Notes: a model not told the origin generated them from the sequence alone. DNA of 64,000 nucleotides from Juglans regia (GCF_001411555.2 NC_049901.1:27980372-28044371); one strand, 5' to 3'; shown: positions 34,608 through 48,346, counted from the first letter of the stretch. Numbers and translations: made by a program.

Positions 34608-35399
34608 CAGATTCCATACTGAAAAGCATTCACATAATAAAATCACATGACATGCAATTATCATAATACATAGAGTTGTGTTACATAATTACCCATTCAT
34701 CATAGATTTCATGTTGTTGCTGTCCATGGTTGTTAGATATCAATACTAGCCTAGGGTACTGGCATACAGAACTTTATGGGAAAATGTTATGTGTAAACAC
34801 CCCGTTCCCGTAGGATAGAGATGTTACTAACATTCATAACATAATGCCCAGTAAAGAGATTTATATCCTGAAATACCTCATTTATTGAAAAGCATCGAAA
34901 TATTAATACTAAATTGAACATGATTGTTTCGAAAGCTGAACGTAAAGTAAAAAAACATAAACTAATCATATGAATGACATAAAAGAATTCTAATTATTGT
35001 GTGAATATCACGTATTCCTTCCTAATTCTTTGTACTAAATCTACTCCTGGCCATCCAGCTCTGCGTTATCATAATCACCATCTGTGAGAATTAAACATGG
35101 AAGAAAACAGGAAGACAGACAAAAATATGTCGAATATTCAGTAAGTAGCACATCATACCGTAAAATATAATTTGGTCTAGCATGGACTTAATTTCTGAAG
35201 ACTCTTCATAACATACATACAGCATCACAGATTTACAATCATACACGTAACATAACTTTCTGAAAAAAACTTTACATACATATATCGTCACAAATTCATA
35301 TAGCATACGTATTCATCATTAACATGAGCGAAAGCATACATAATCATGGCAAACATGTAACGTGAATGCAAATTACTTGTTTATCTTGTCTTAACATAG

Positions 35400-35560
35400 A
35401 GTGAAACATGTTTGAGTCCGTGTTTCACTTAACTGGCATTACATGGATTGAAAGACACTTGAGTCCGTGTTTCACTTATCTTGGTGTGAAACACGCTTGA
35501 GTCTGTGTTTCACTTAACTTGTGGTTCACCACGCTTGAGTCCGTGGCACTGTCTTAAAAC
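35400..35560. repeat. Imperfect repeats in the solo LTR
   Basis: Four spaced copies of a motif around 'cttgagtccgtgtttcactt', with small variations, at roughly 35410-35545. A related 'cttgagtctgtag' occurs in the Gypsy 3' LTR at 11452. They may be relics of LTR regulatory repeats. Confidence 0.6.
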
Positions 35561-35614
35561 TTCTTATCTTTCTTAATGCATGGGAATTTATTAGGCTTCA
35601 TGAACATTTCTAAC

Positions 35615-35789
35615 ATGGCATATTCTTGTACATGGCATAGCATAACATGGCACATTCTTGCACATGGCATAGAATAACATGGCACATTCTTGTACATGAC
35701 ATAGCATAACATGGCATATTCTTGTACATAGTATAGCATAACATGATATGACATAACATGGCATATTCTTGTACATGGTATATCATAAC
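35615..35789. repeat. 32-bp minisatellite
   Basis: Four head-to-tail units of exactly 32 bp start at 35615, 35647, 35679 and 35711. A 15-bp partial unit follows, then a fifth unit at 35758. Each begins ATGGCA(T/C)ATTCTTG and ends CATAAC, or a variant of it. It is inside the solo LTR. The overlapping minus-strand Cys/Met-rich frames are a by-product. Confidence 0.92.
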
Positions 35790-37594
35790 ATGACATGACA
35801 TAACATGATCTGAACATTCTATGACATTCCATGGCATACATGACCTGAGTACTACATGAACATTGCATACATGATCTATGTACTATATGAACATGACATA
35901 CATAATTTAAGTATTGCATGGATATGGCTTGCATAATCTGGCTATTTTATTATATGGCATACTTGACTTGAATTACTACATGAACATCTCATGGCTTCCA
36001 TATGATTTTAGTAACATTCAATCAATCAAACAACAAATTCATTCATTCGAGCATAATCTCATATTTCATCAAAGATCGTAAAAGGAAATCTAACCTTGAC
36101 TTGTCTCTTAGCATAGCGTAGATAACCATCATAAGCACATCATATTTTCATACATAACAATAATATTCACAATACTCATGCATTTACATGATCATACTCT
36201 TTACCTCTCAGTGTTGCTTCCTGATTTCCAACTTATAGCGTATTACCTATACGAGGTACTAGATGTTACTAATTTTCTAGCAAAATGTGTCGTAATACTC
36301 TACATAATTAAATACGTATAATGGAATTTAACTAAAATAATAGGCTTCATAATGTACTTTAAAAATATACTTTCAAATCCCTTAAATACTTTTTATAAAA
36401 ATTGTCTTTGGGTTCATAATTATTCATATAAAACTTTGAACTAGCTTAAATGCCAGCCCAAGTCCTCCTATTAAAGGAAATAGTTGAATTAAAATCACCA
36501 AGTCATTGTTCTTTGTAAATCACCACCAGCCCACTTTAAAACAATAAAACAGTTTCTGTCAACCCAAAATTAACCCACTTAAATTATTATAGTTTCTAAG
36601 ATAAGCCCAACACACGTTCATTTAAAAAAACTAGGCCCAATACCAACTTAAGGAAGCACTAGCCGAATGGGCTCAAGGCCCATCCTAATTTCAGGGATAA
36701 AAGCCCTTTATGGAAGATTAGCCTCCTATAAGGCTTATGGCCGAATGGGCTTAAGGCCCATGGCCCACTTTAATATCAAAGGTAGAATACACAGTCTGAG
36801 AGACGTTTGTGAGTGGGGGGAGGTGTCGTGCGATACTCACTGAGAGGAGGATCAGCTGCAACGATAGCTCTGGGTGGCTGGGAGTTTTCGGCGGTGCTAC
36901 TAGGAGGTCCCTATGGTGGTGTGACACCAAGAGAGGAAGAGAGAGTTAGAGAGAAAGGCTCTGCTATGCCGAGAACTGAAAATCACAGGGAGAGAGGGAT
37001 CTCGTCGAGGACTTACCAGAAGAAAGTGGGTTTACCTGGGTTAGGCTCATCGGTGATTTCTGGCTCCGAGAGTGGTACTCTGAAGTCCCTTGAGGTGGTT
37101 GGCGATGGTAGCACAAGCACACGGCCAAAGAGTCACTGCTGATAAAGAGGGAGAAAGAAATCGACAGGTTGGGTTCAAACGGGGACAACGTACGTCGAGG
37201 TGGGGGAAAGCTCACCGTTAGCGGCTTCTGTGGTAGTTTCCGATGAGGTGGCTGACTTGGTTGAGGGAGGTGGGTTCTCGGTTTGTAGAAGCTGCTACAG
37301 TGGCTATGTGTATAAGGCTTCTTGTGTTTATTTCTACAGGTCTCGGGGTGGGTTTAATAGGCAAGGAGAAGGGGTATCGTGGATCATAAGGAGATTGGAT
37401 AGAGTTTGGAGTTGGGAGTTTGGTTTCCCATTAGGAAACTTATCAACTAGGAGATAAACACTGAGGCTTACAGGTGAAGACAGTGGAAGAAACTCACCCA
37501 TTCTAATAAAATCACTATTTTAAAATAGATCTTAAATCTAGTAATAGTGATAATAATTAAAATTACACTTTTGGGGTCTGGATGTTACATTATG

Positions 37595-39284
37595 TGGCAT
37601 CATCCTCCCATAGATGTTGCCCATAATATCCCCCCCTCAAACTCACAAAGGATTTCCATAACTAACATGAAACTGGATATATGTGTTTCATGAATATTGA
37701 AACCTAAGAAAGCACATATTCAAATTTTAAAATGGTGATAAGACATCTAGTTGTTACCTCTTCACGCACCTCAATTCATTACCCAAGTTTTATACCCACA
37801 AAAAGAACTTTTTAAAAGGGTGGTTGGGAATATAAGATTTTTTTTTTTAAAGAACAGTTTGGCAAACATAATGACAATGATTGAGGGAAACAAAAAAAAA
37901 AAAGGTTGATGTTGTTGACTCACAATTCAGTGGTGAATATGGAAGAGCATGCACTTAAAGACAGGCCAAGCATTGTTGTAAAGCTAAATTGGCATGAAGC
38001 ATGAAATGATCATTCAGCTTATGAAAATGAAGTGAGGGAAATGTTTTCACCAACTTGGCCTCTGCTTGATGTGCGCCATCTTATTCACATTCCACTTATC
38101 AATCTTACCTTTTTGTTCTTTTTAATTCTAGGAAATACATGCATACATACAACCACTCTTGTCACCACAACTCAAATCTTTTACAGCAATTTATGTTACC
38201 ATTTTTTCCCTTCACTCACACCAACTCCTAAGCCCCAACTTGCCCATCATTTAGAGGTGGAGCTGACAAAGGCATTTATATCAGCATAAAGCCCCCTTTA
38301 ATTGGTTGTTTATATACCAAAGAAGAATAGTTTTAGTGAATATCTGTCTCCCAGAGCTTAAAATAATGCTTTTTTCTATAATGGAGTGTGGGAATCTTGG
38401 TGCCTGTTTATGGTCAATCACCAAGTCCCAAAGGTTAAAGTAGAATGCCTTTTATAATCAAGCCAACATAGTAAGAGCACTTTCATTAAACACAAGCCAA
38501 CACACTTTACATAGTTAACAACTCAAAATTTGATCAGCAATTAAAAAAAGGGGTAGTGACTCAAAATGCACTCCACATATTCGACAAAATTCTTATGAAA
38601 TGCATGTATGGTGAAATGAGAACAAGAAGTTGAGATCGTTGCTTACCTAGTAAGAGCGAGTCCTCAGAGTTGTGATTGGTGATCTCTTAATGTTAAGCCT
38701 TCGGTCGTGAAGCTTAACTGTGGAGGAGCTCTGCTTCCATAGTAAGATGCTGGTGGGGCATCTTGATTTATCATGGTGGAATTATATAGAATATTCAATA
38801 CAAAAGAAACAAATGAGGGCACCACAATATAGATCTATAGAGGAGATGCAGGTTTACCATAGCACTTATGAGTTGAGAGATTGGAAATAAAGTTGCATGC
38901 AGATGGGCAGAGATCAGTTTGACCAAATTAGACTTACTTAGATACCTACTGTTTATTTAGCACGTCGATTGCAAAAGCCAGAGGGCTGCAGCAGTTCAGA
39001 CGACAATTACTCTGTAAAAACTTTAGGCACTATTGGAGCACAAGGGTTGCAGACGTTGGAGGGGTTGACGGTGGGAAGTGTTTTCATTGACACAGAACAC
39101 CAGCTGTAACAGATAGTATCCTCAAATTGAAGCTCTCGACTGTGGGGGATGATCGGAGTTAGAAATTGGCTCTAATTGCGAAGAGTGGTTTAATTGGGTA
39201 CCGATTGTGATGCCAATTTCAATGGGTATGGAGAAGATGCCTCTGTTAGCATTCAAGATGGCATGGTGACGGAAATGAAATTTT
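37595..39284. other. Non-coding region, no gene seen
   Basis: AT-rich on the left, with a C-run 'atccccccct' near 37630 that may be the complement of a polypurine tract. More mixed towards 39000-39280, where it resembles LTR leader sequence. No domain or credible gene; the frame at 38032 (85 codons) looks random. Confidence 0.4.
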
Positions 39285-40048
39285 GGGCTTGGTTACAAAC
39301 GGGTTGGGGAAGAAGGAGGATGGGAAAGAGAGAGGGAGAGAGAGAGACAGAGGAGTTATAACGGAAAGAAATTAATTTTGCAAAAAGCAGAGAAGTTAGA
39401 AATTCTGCAATGTCAGGGATGGGTTACATCGCAACAGTGTAAACTCAGCTGAGTGATTTACGGATGCAAACTCTCAACCATTTTTTTTATATAGAAGAGC
39501 CAAGGTTCACCTGTCCATGAGTGACCCTGTCCCAAATTTTATTAATAAACCCTCACTTGTGGCAGAGGAAAACCGTGATTACAAACCGGCACCTGGGGTA
39601 ACAAGATAAGCAAGAAAGTTCTTACACTAGGTGTCAAAATTACTGAAAGCCTCTAACCGAAAGAAAACTACATCAGACAAGACATACTAAAATACTTAGC
39701 AAGAAAACCATTCCTGTAAAAGAACCACAAACAACGTTAACTCAAAAACATAAAATCATAAACCCTTACCAATCCAACCAAATTCAGCTCAACTAAGTGC
39801 ATTCCAACATCCAAGCATGCCCTAAATATCTTCCAAAAATTTTAAATGAATAAAATGAATAAACTGAATAAAATCTTTATCATAAAAGAAAATTTTATTT
39901 TAGGAAGTCTGAAATTAAAACGACTGCTTCTTCTGCTCCTTTTAATCCTGGCATGTCTGCTCGTATTCATCATCCTCACCTAGGTGGTTATAAACATGAA
40001 ATAAATTAAAATGAGTTGAAGACTCCGCAAGAAATCCATCACAACGTA
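39285..40048. repeat. Dispersed repeat block, copy 2, interrupted by an L1 piece
   Basis: Matches copy 1 at 7965-8420 on both sides of an inserted L1 3' end (39480-39778). It lacks the 'tgtttggatcttagaagg' piece that copy 1 has at the same point, so the insertion or a nearby deletion removed it. Confidence 0.65.
39480..39778 (-). mobile_element. 5'-truncated L1 insertion
   Basis: A T-run is followed by the reverse complement of the L1 3' end (compare 'ctgtccatgagtgaccctg' and 'ggaaaaccgtga' with the element at 13379-19283), about 300 bp. Flanking CAACCA on both sides may be a short or shortened target duplication; it is less clear than at 4801. Confidence 0.75.
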
Positions 40049-42912
40049 GGTTTTAGGAACCTCATGATAATACTGTAAGTTTTCACAATTCGACCAATCG
40101 CGTAGGTTTTAAAGTTTGTCAGCATTGCCAGAGTTATCACTCACTATGGTGCCAAAAATGTGATTTTTATTTATTAAATGTAGTTAGAAGAGTCAAATTG
40201 AGTTATGGTCTGAGCCATTAGACTCAGTTGATTATTTAGGATTTTATGGCTCAATAATCCCATTTTCAGTTTTTGGACGAAACGCTTGTTTGAAAACGAA
40301 TTGCATAGTTAACTTTGTATGAATATTTAGGATTTTACAATGCAAAATTTATATTTCACTTTCCTGGAATGAATAGTAACCTTTATAGTAGCATGTAGTG
40401 TAGTGTTTTCAAACTCACAGTGCGAAATGTCTAAATTAAGTTAGAGAAGTTTTATTTAGGCACTTAGCAGGAACTTAGCCACACTTGGTAAATAGTATTG
40501 GACACTTGGCACAAAAAGAAAAAATGAGATGGTTTGTGAAGGAATCAATGTGTAAGATCATGCCATATAAGCAAAACCATGTTTTCCGTCTGATCAACCA
40601 AATTGTGCCGAACCAAATAGGGTTTAGCCCTAGTAAAACCCTAAATGGTTGGGATCCAATTGAAACCTTAAAAGCTTGGTTGAAAACTGAAACCCTAAAT
40701 GGTTTTTCCAAACCCTAAAGTTGGCCTACAAGCCCTTTTTTTATCCAATTTCTAGCATTGTGTTTAATTACTTTATTAAATCACTTTCACATGCTATTAA
40801 TTTCTCAAATTAATGTTATGACATCATTATCCAACCCTTTAAACTTTGGAATTTTGATTGGGTCAAGAAAAATTAGATTTGGGCTTAATAGCATCCCAAA
40901 CCCAAACTAAATACTCTCTAAGCCCCAAATTGAAGTCCACTTGGTTGAGGCCCACCAAGGCCCACGAATTTGGCCACTTTGGCAAAACTTCTTGAAAAGG
41001 TTTCCTCCCTGACAAGGCAGGCCATCCACTGCCCTTGGCTGCACCCAATAGTGCCTTGATGTGAGAGGGGAAATCTACCTCATCACCCTCTATATTAAAA
41101 GGCAGCAACAGGCAGTCCTTGCCTCTCACTATTTTTCAAATTATGTGACATAGGCACCTCCAATCAAAGGTCATTCAAGCCCATACCTCCCCTCTCTAGA
41201 AGTCTAAAGTTTGGCAAGACACACTTCACTCCATTTCATCACTTCTTCACCCCGCTCTTAGAGAAAAATCCAAAAGAGCTCTCTCGGATAGTTTTCTGAG
41301 TCATTTTGCGTGGCACATTTTGACCCTCTTTAAGTATTTTCTTGCAATGACTCATTCATGAATGTTGGTCAAAAGTGGTTTTAACTATGGAAATGTTCTT
41401 CTGGGAGTTAAATTGGAGAGTGTGCTATATTTTGGAGTTTTTGACCGAGTTAAAGGACATATCTTGGTCCGAAAATTTTATGGAGTGTTGTTCACATGTG
41501 TTTATGAATTTTAATTGAGGATTTGTTATATGACTAAAGCTTTTGATGAAATATTTTCTTAGGTATAGAAACTTAGAAACTAAAAGTGAAAAAACAATTT
41601 ATATTTTGAGAAAATTTGAATATTTCGTGGTTTAATCTTACTCCAATGGATTTGATATTTTTATTTAATGATCCTAAGCCACTTATATACATATTATGAT
41701 ATTATTTTGAATATATTTAGTACTAGTTTCAAAGATATAGTTTTTCTATTGAAGAGGATTTCAGTTAGACCTAAAATTTGTTGTTTTGGGTTAGATCCAT
41801 GTTTTATTGATTTTTAGCCGTGTGATTTTAATTTTGATGATTGGATATTCTTTAGGACAAATTTTTTAAACCATGTGATATTTTAGTTTGAAGATCTCAT
41901 CGTTTTAAGCCATAGATCAAGAGATTGATCAAAACTAGTTAAGGAAAAGTTTTTGTTTTTGGACTAAGTGTATAACTGAAAACTCTAAATGTTGTTTTGT
42001 GATTTTTGGTAACTTTTGTTTGATGATTTAAAGCATGGTTAATCTTAAGATGATGTTAAGAATATGTTTGTTGTATGATTTGATTTTTTTGAATTTTTGG
42101 AGATGTTTTGATTAAGATCAAAACTTGTGATTCAATGGTTTGCCTTTTTGTTAGAAAGTTTGGGTCTTTTTACAGAAAGTTTGGTGTTGATTATTAGATT
42201 TTTATTAAAAGATGTTTTAAGTATATTTTTAAAATTAGGATAGGAAAATCGTTGTTGCAAAACTTTGTTTTAATCATGAGTTTTGAAGTTGGAAGAAATT
42301 GTAACAAAAATAAAGAGAAATTACCTATGGATGTTTCGGCTATAGTGAGTTTTCTATAGTTGTGTTTTGTTTTAAAATTTTCTAACTTGATATTTGAGTT
42401 TAGGATAAAATTTACATAAGAAATGTAAATTTTTGAGATTTTTAGAGTTAGGATGCTAATCCTTAAGTTAGAGGTAAAATTGTCATTTTTCTACATGTAA
42501 AGGGTAAAATGATAATTTTACTCTAAGTCATCTCTTTTTCACATTTCTAATTGTTAGTGATTAAGTTCTAACTTTTACAAATTACTACTTTCAGTTCTTC
42601 GTAATCGCGCTTAAATTTTTGCTTAGAAACACGAAGACCTAGGTAAGTTAGCTCTTAATTTACTAACAGTTTACTGTGCATCTGTGATGGGTAAGGGAAC
42701 TACAATTATGTTGTATGTTATCTTATATGTCATGTCATGCCACGTCATTACATATTTATCTGTTACACATGTGTATGTTCTCACGAAATACTTATCTGTT
42801 ACATAATATATTCTATCACGTAGTTATATCTGTTGCAAGTATGTCATGTTACATATGCCATATATTACATATATGTCATGTCACGAACTATTCACTATTG
42901 CATGTTATGCCA
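40049..42912 (+). repeat. LTR-like sequence, plus orientation
   Basis: TATA-like TATATTAAAA at 41091-41100 is followed by a CT-rich leader (41180-41290) and a long T/G-rich stretch, the layout seen in the better-defined LTRs here. Three AAACCCTAA telo-box motifs lie at about 40638-40720. The ends were not defined; the right side is cut at 42913. Frames at 40475-41129 look random. Confidence 0.35.
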
Positions 42913-45900
42913 TGTAACACCCCGCTTAGTTAACTCTTGATTAACCCTTAAGTACTCTAGATTAGACTTTTATTTTTGGGTTAATCACTTTCATTAAAGT
43001 TGATAGTGGGATTAACATTAATGTTGGTACTTAGTGTTAATGAGCTAAGGATTAGAGAGGCAAGTACGTTAGTAATTTTGGTGAGGCTTCTTAGCACCCA
43101 AGTGCATTCATGGGCCTAGCCCAAGAAAACCTTGAACCAACCCCTTAGAAAATCTAGGCTAGTCTTGGCCCAAGTATAGGAAGGCATAAGGCTTTTGGTG
43201 TAGATTGGACTCTTGGCCCTTTTCAAGCTCATATGGCCCAAAGACATGTTTGGACTCATTTTACCATTCAAAGACCAAAGGCCCAATATACCATACAATT
43301 GGTTTCCTTAAGCCCAAATCATTCAAAGTACCCAAATTAAGTTTTGAAAATTGGCTAAGGTCATTAACCATCATACTTGAAGTTAGTGCACTTTAAGCTA
43401 TGCTTTGAAGTTTAATCGTGCTTAATCTCTTCTTAAACTTTTTAATTCAAATTTTCTTGAATTAGTACTCTCTTAAACCATGATTATACCATGTAAATAC
43501 TTTAGCTAAACCATTCCACATGTCATTAAGAAAAATGACATAACAAGCCCAAACCATGCTTCAATCGATTTTGTGCATTGCCCTTTGTAATGCTTGGACT
43601 GTTTTGCCCTTGGGACCAGCATTTGTATTGTTTATCCTCAAGGTTAATATGGTCCTTAAACACCTTATGAGACCCTCCCAAACTTAGTTTGAGCCTTGCA
43701 CAAAATTGGTTGCATCAACCAGCTCAAATAACCAAACCAGGTGCACCTTGGTCTAGTTTGTGTAGGAACCATTTGGATAAATTTTGAACACGCCTCCTGC
43801 TATGGTTTGCACCACCACCCCACACCACCTCCTTCTCCACCCAATCACCAAGAAGTCCCATGCCATCATGAAGGATTTTGACTTATTTTTGCTGCCCAAA
43901 AAGCTCCAAAACCAAACTGATTTTCTGCCACCACAAAACCACCTTCATCCACCTGTTTTCAAGGGTGGTTTAAGGGATCTTCTGCCATCCAAATGATTCC
44001 CCACGATCTGAAGTCATCTATAGAACCCTTGCAGCTATTTTAGAGAGGAAATAATGGTGGTTTAGGGCATTATTTCATTCTGTACATGTGACCTAAGCTC
44101 ATGCTAGCAAATCTGAAAATTTTCCCGTTTTGAGCACCTCCTACTTCACCCAATCACCAAGCACCCAAGCCAACGTCCCTCACCCCTTGGCCACCTATAA
44201 ATACTTCCCTCCCCTTCTCATTTCACCCACACTACAGCTCCAAGTATCATCTTGAGCCTCGAGAGCATTTTCCCCTCTTAGAGATCAAAAGAGTGCAAAC
44301 CGAGTGAGTTTTTGTGAGTTCTTGAGTGTTCTTGTGTAAGGTAGTCTAGAGTGCTTGGAAGGTCACAAAATTTGAAAGATTTCTTCCTTTTGATCTTAGT
44401 TAGCATGTCAAGTTTTTTTTTCAAGTGTTGATACGAAATTTGGTTGAGTTTTGAGAAGGTTATGATGCTTAATGCAAAACCGAGTCAATTAAAGGAAGGT
44501 TTGAATGATTGAATGTTTTTAATTGGAAGTTTAGCTATGGCATATCCTAAGCATGATTTTATATGATATATCATTATCCTAACATGATTATGGAATGTTA
44601 AATTTGTGATTAGAAGCATGTCATGATAGATTTTAAATCTATCTTGTTTTGATCATCAAGCATGAATCGGTTTTAAGCATACTGGTGATTAAAGATTTCT
44701 TAGCTTTGATTAAGTGTTGGGATAAATTTGATTACTCAAGGATTAGACTTCATAATGTCCCTAAAGATGTTAGTGATCATTAATGATTAAAGAAAATCTC
44801 ATATGCATGCATTCATAGGGATCAATAGTTGAAATACACATAGGCATCAACTAGGATGCATGCCACTGGTTGAGACTAATTGGACAAGTTTCAATTTTAA
44901 TTTTGAAAATCTAAGGGCATGGATGGTTTTTTAATACCAAAAATATGAAGTCCATGAAATTTGGTTAAATTAGGAGTTTGTTTGCAATTAGTAAAAATTT
45001 AGGGCCTAAATAGCAATTTTTGAAAGTCTAGGGGTATTTTTGTGAATACCCAAATTTTTTGAAACCTTTGATTTTGAACCTATCCATAAGAGTATTAACT
45101 CTAACTTAGTATACACACGATTTACGCAACTACGATGCTAATTTCAAATTTCTCCTGAAGTTTGTAAGTTGACATCTAACTTACACCTTGATAAAATTCT
45201 TATGAATTAATGATAAATACTTCATTTATTCTTCAATTATCATTTTGGGCATAATTTATCTTGTTATATGACACATTGAGTGCATACTTATATAACATAT
45301 GACATTTTCACCATTTTTACATATTACATTTATAAAAGTCATTTTTTTTGCATGAAATTTACTACATTTGCACATTTCATGAAAAATATTTTTTAAAATA
45401 TTGCATGAAAATCATTTTATCATTACCCCAAAGGCTAGGATGGGAAATTATCCTAGTGGAACTCCTCTGTCCACTCTGGAGTGTTTAATAATGGAGTGGT
45501 AACCCTTAGGTTGATGAAGAACAGTCAACAGGCTTCGAATGGGTTCTCTTTAAAGAACACCAGAGCGAAGTCAACATGTTATGACACCTAACGCTGGTGG
45601 GTGTACACGTTATGATTTTTATGATGTTATATTATTTACCAATGTATTGAGAACGAGTTTATAGATAGCGTAGTTTCAACGTAAGTTATAGTTCAACGTA
45701 GTTTCATACTTATCAGCCCGTAACTTTTCTTGACTTATAATATATCGTATTATAATATAACATTGGATACCTCATGACTCCCCTATGCACCGTGTGTTCT
45801 CCGCTAGTTACCGCATCAATCATTGACCACTTTGACTAAAGTGACTACGTCTTGTCTTTCATATACGGTAGCTCGCATTTTACCTACACTATAGGTGTAC

Positions 45901-46072
45901 CCACTAGCTTTAGGTGCAATTCCGCTCTAGTATCTTTTTCTTTTAGGTACCATTCGAGATTTGCCAACAGTACTTTATCAATCCAGGGGTATCTCTCAAT
46001 TTTAAATACTCTTGAGAGGACATATGAGTTCTACTAGGACATTCCTCCGTCCCAGCATTTGGGGTCGTGATA
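42913..46072 (+). repeat. LTR-like sequence, plus orientation
   Basis: Starts TGTAACACCCCGC and may end GGGGTCGTGATA (46061-46072), a typical plant Gypsy LTR end with CA changed to TA. TATA box CTATAAATAC at 44195-44204 with a leader behind it. I see no matching 5-bp duplication, so the limits are uncertain. The 43784-43996 frame is low-complexity. Confidence 0.45.
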
Positions 46073-48346
46073 AAAATTTTACTTTTTAAAAAGATTATTT
46101 TCCTTTCAAAAAGGGTTTTCACAATCTCAATGCATGTGACATGACAATGGACCATAGAACTTTCATGAGACACATGAAATACCACAATGCTTCATCATAA
46201 CCATGAATGCCGAATTGTTCATTATAAAGTAAATCATCCATACATGCAATGCATATTCCGTTATAGCTTGAAAATATTAGAACATGGAATATGTTCTCTT
46301 ATAACAATTCAAGACATACGAACCAATCAAAGACATACATTTCAATCTTCATCATGCAAGGGCCGAAACACATAGGACCCTAACGTAACCAAACATCATT
46401 CGTCACACCTCAATCTTTAGACTCTAATGATCATGCTTTCATTCAAGGGGTTAGTCGAAACCTCTTATCTTAGTAGACATGCATTAAAATCAATTATCAT
46501 GAACTTGAAATCTTCTAATGTATTGAATAAAAATTAATAAAGAATTTCTCATAGGTGGCCGAAACCTTTCCTTGTGGTTATGGAAAATATTTTCTTGAGT
46601 TTAGTCCCATACTAAAACATTTGGGTGACAACCATTCATGCATAGACAAACATAGTAGAAACTGAACCCTAACATGGCATTCTTACTCCCTTTTTCATAT
46701 CATATGCATCTCCCTTAAACCATTTCCATCATGCTTTAAAATAATCATAACAAAGAAGTTCATAACACATGGAAGAACATCAAGTTCCAAACAATCATAC
46801 AAAAATGGAATCAACCAACAAGTTCACAAACCATATGCATAAAATATCCCAAGTACAAGTTAGAGGTATACTTTCAAAAATCCGAAATGTATTTTTAATA
46901 ATAGCAAGCTGAAAAATCATATAAAATACTAGTTAGAATCCTTGCTCAAGAAAAACCCTAACCAAGTTTTCATGTATAGTATTTCTTACACCTTTTTCTT
47001 TCCAAGAAAATCCAAGTTTTCGAACCCTTCCCTCTTTAAAATCCAAAACTTGCCTTCAATACAAACCCTAGCTACTACTTACTAGTGCCATGACCCATTT
47101 TCCTCAAACATGAACTTTCTTCTTCTAGTTCAAGTGTGCGTGTGTGAGAGCATAAGTTCTAGATGAACTTGACTCAAAACCGAGACCTCTCTTCTTGAAG
47201 TCGTGCGTGTGTGTGGGTAACAAAAGAGAAGTTGGTTTCATACCTTCTAGGTCTTCTTCTTGCAAGTGTCCCTTCACTTTGCTTAGTCTCAATGGGTTGT
47301 TTGGATGGTGAGAAACTGATGGATACTTAGAAGAAAAGGGGGTGACCGAAACTTACAAGAGCAAAACACAAAGATGGCCAAAAGGGTCTTAGGGTTTTCG
47401 GCTCTTCCCATTTTATAGACACTTAAGGGCTTTCTTAGATGAAGCAAGCTCATGCATGATTGCTAAGTGGCGTGTAGCCCTACTACCTTCTTCCTCTAGC
47501 TCATCATTAGCTCAAGTTGGAAACCCTAAAATATCTTCTAGCATGAGGCGTCCTCCTTTCCCCAACCGAACCTCACTTCCTCTTTTGCCCTCTCTTTTCT
47601 TATCTTGATTCAATGTATCTTATGGCTAAAATGTCTTTTACTAAACTCAAATTTCCATCCATCTCTTACAATGGTGTGCGCATTACATGGGCTACCGAAA
47701 CCCTAGAAGATTTACTTTTCACCACACTTTTGGACAAACAAGTGATTGGTCCTTTTTGGCACAAAGACCCTTGCCCTAGCCATCCACTTCAAGGGATTTC
47801 CTACACAAAACATCCTTCTAGAAGCCTTGGGCGTGTAGCCTCCCTCCAAGCTTGATCTTGCTCCTTCCCAAGAAAACCTTTTTGCCTACCTTCATGCATG
47901 GAAGACACTTGGCAAAAAGTAACCTTTTTGCTCCCCTATTGTTGTCGTCCATGACCTTTGGCCTTTCTTAGTTCCACTTTCCCATATTCCTAATCATTTC
48001 CTTCTAGTTTCCTACCCCATAGTGACATGTGTCAAAAGCTTCCTTCCACAAGCAAAGATCTTCGTGCATGCGTGACACATGGCAAAAAGGTGCCAAATTT
48101 TCCTATGATAGGCGTGTAAGCCAAAACTTAGCTCCTTCTCACCTCTTTTCTCTTATTTCCATCTAGATTCATCAAGCCCTATACATAACCTCATTGGATG
48201 TCAAACACCATGCATAAGCCTTAAGTTGGGCATGAGCCCTAATTTCATTGGGCTTCAAAAACCCTAATTTCCTACAAGGGTCGAAACTCTCTTGAGCTCT
48301 AAAAATAATAATTTACACAAAGGCCTAGAAAGTCTTGGTCGTCACA
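46073..48346 (-). repeat. LTR-like sequence, minus orientation
   Basis: The minus strand starts TGTGACGACCAAG at 48346 and has a TATA box CTATAAAATG near 47409-47418, followed by a leader. It faces the LTR-like unit to its left. The left end is unclear and no target duplication is found. Frames at 46187-47855 look random. Confidence 0.4.

Larger units (their letters stand above)
34792..37589 (-). mobile_element. Solo LTR, 2.8 kb, Gypsy family
   Basis: TGTAAACACCCCG to GATGTTACA with a perfect 5-bp duplication TTATG at 34787-34791 and 37590-37594. It is 2798 bp, the same family as 8650-11437. A TATA-like minus CCTATTAAACC lies at 37351-37361, followed in minus sense by the CT/GA-rich leader (36790-37200). 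Frames at 36813-37457 are leader sequence, not genes. It contains the minisatellite at 35615. Confidence 0.9.

Noticed and set aside
35554..35934. Cys/Met/His-rich 126-codon frame that looks like a metal-binding peptide
   Set aside because: It is the translation of the 32-bp minisatellite and neighbouring repeats, open in three frames.
36813..37457. Plus frames of 109 and 85 codons
   Set aside because: Within the solo LTR 34792-37589 and homologous to its sister LTR leader.
40638..40720. Three AAACCCTAA motifs as an interstitial telomere
   Set aside because: They are spaced and few, not a tandem array; more likely telo-box-type motifs in an LTR.
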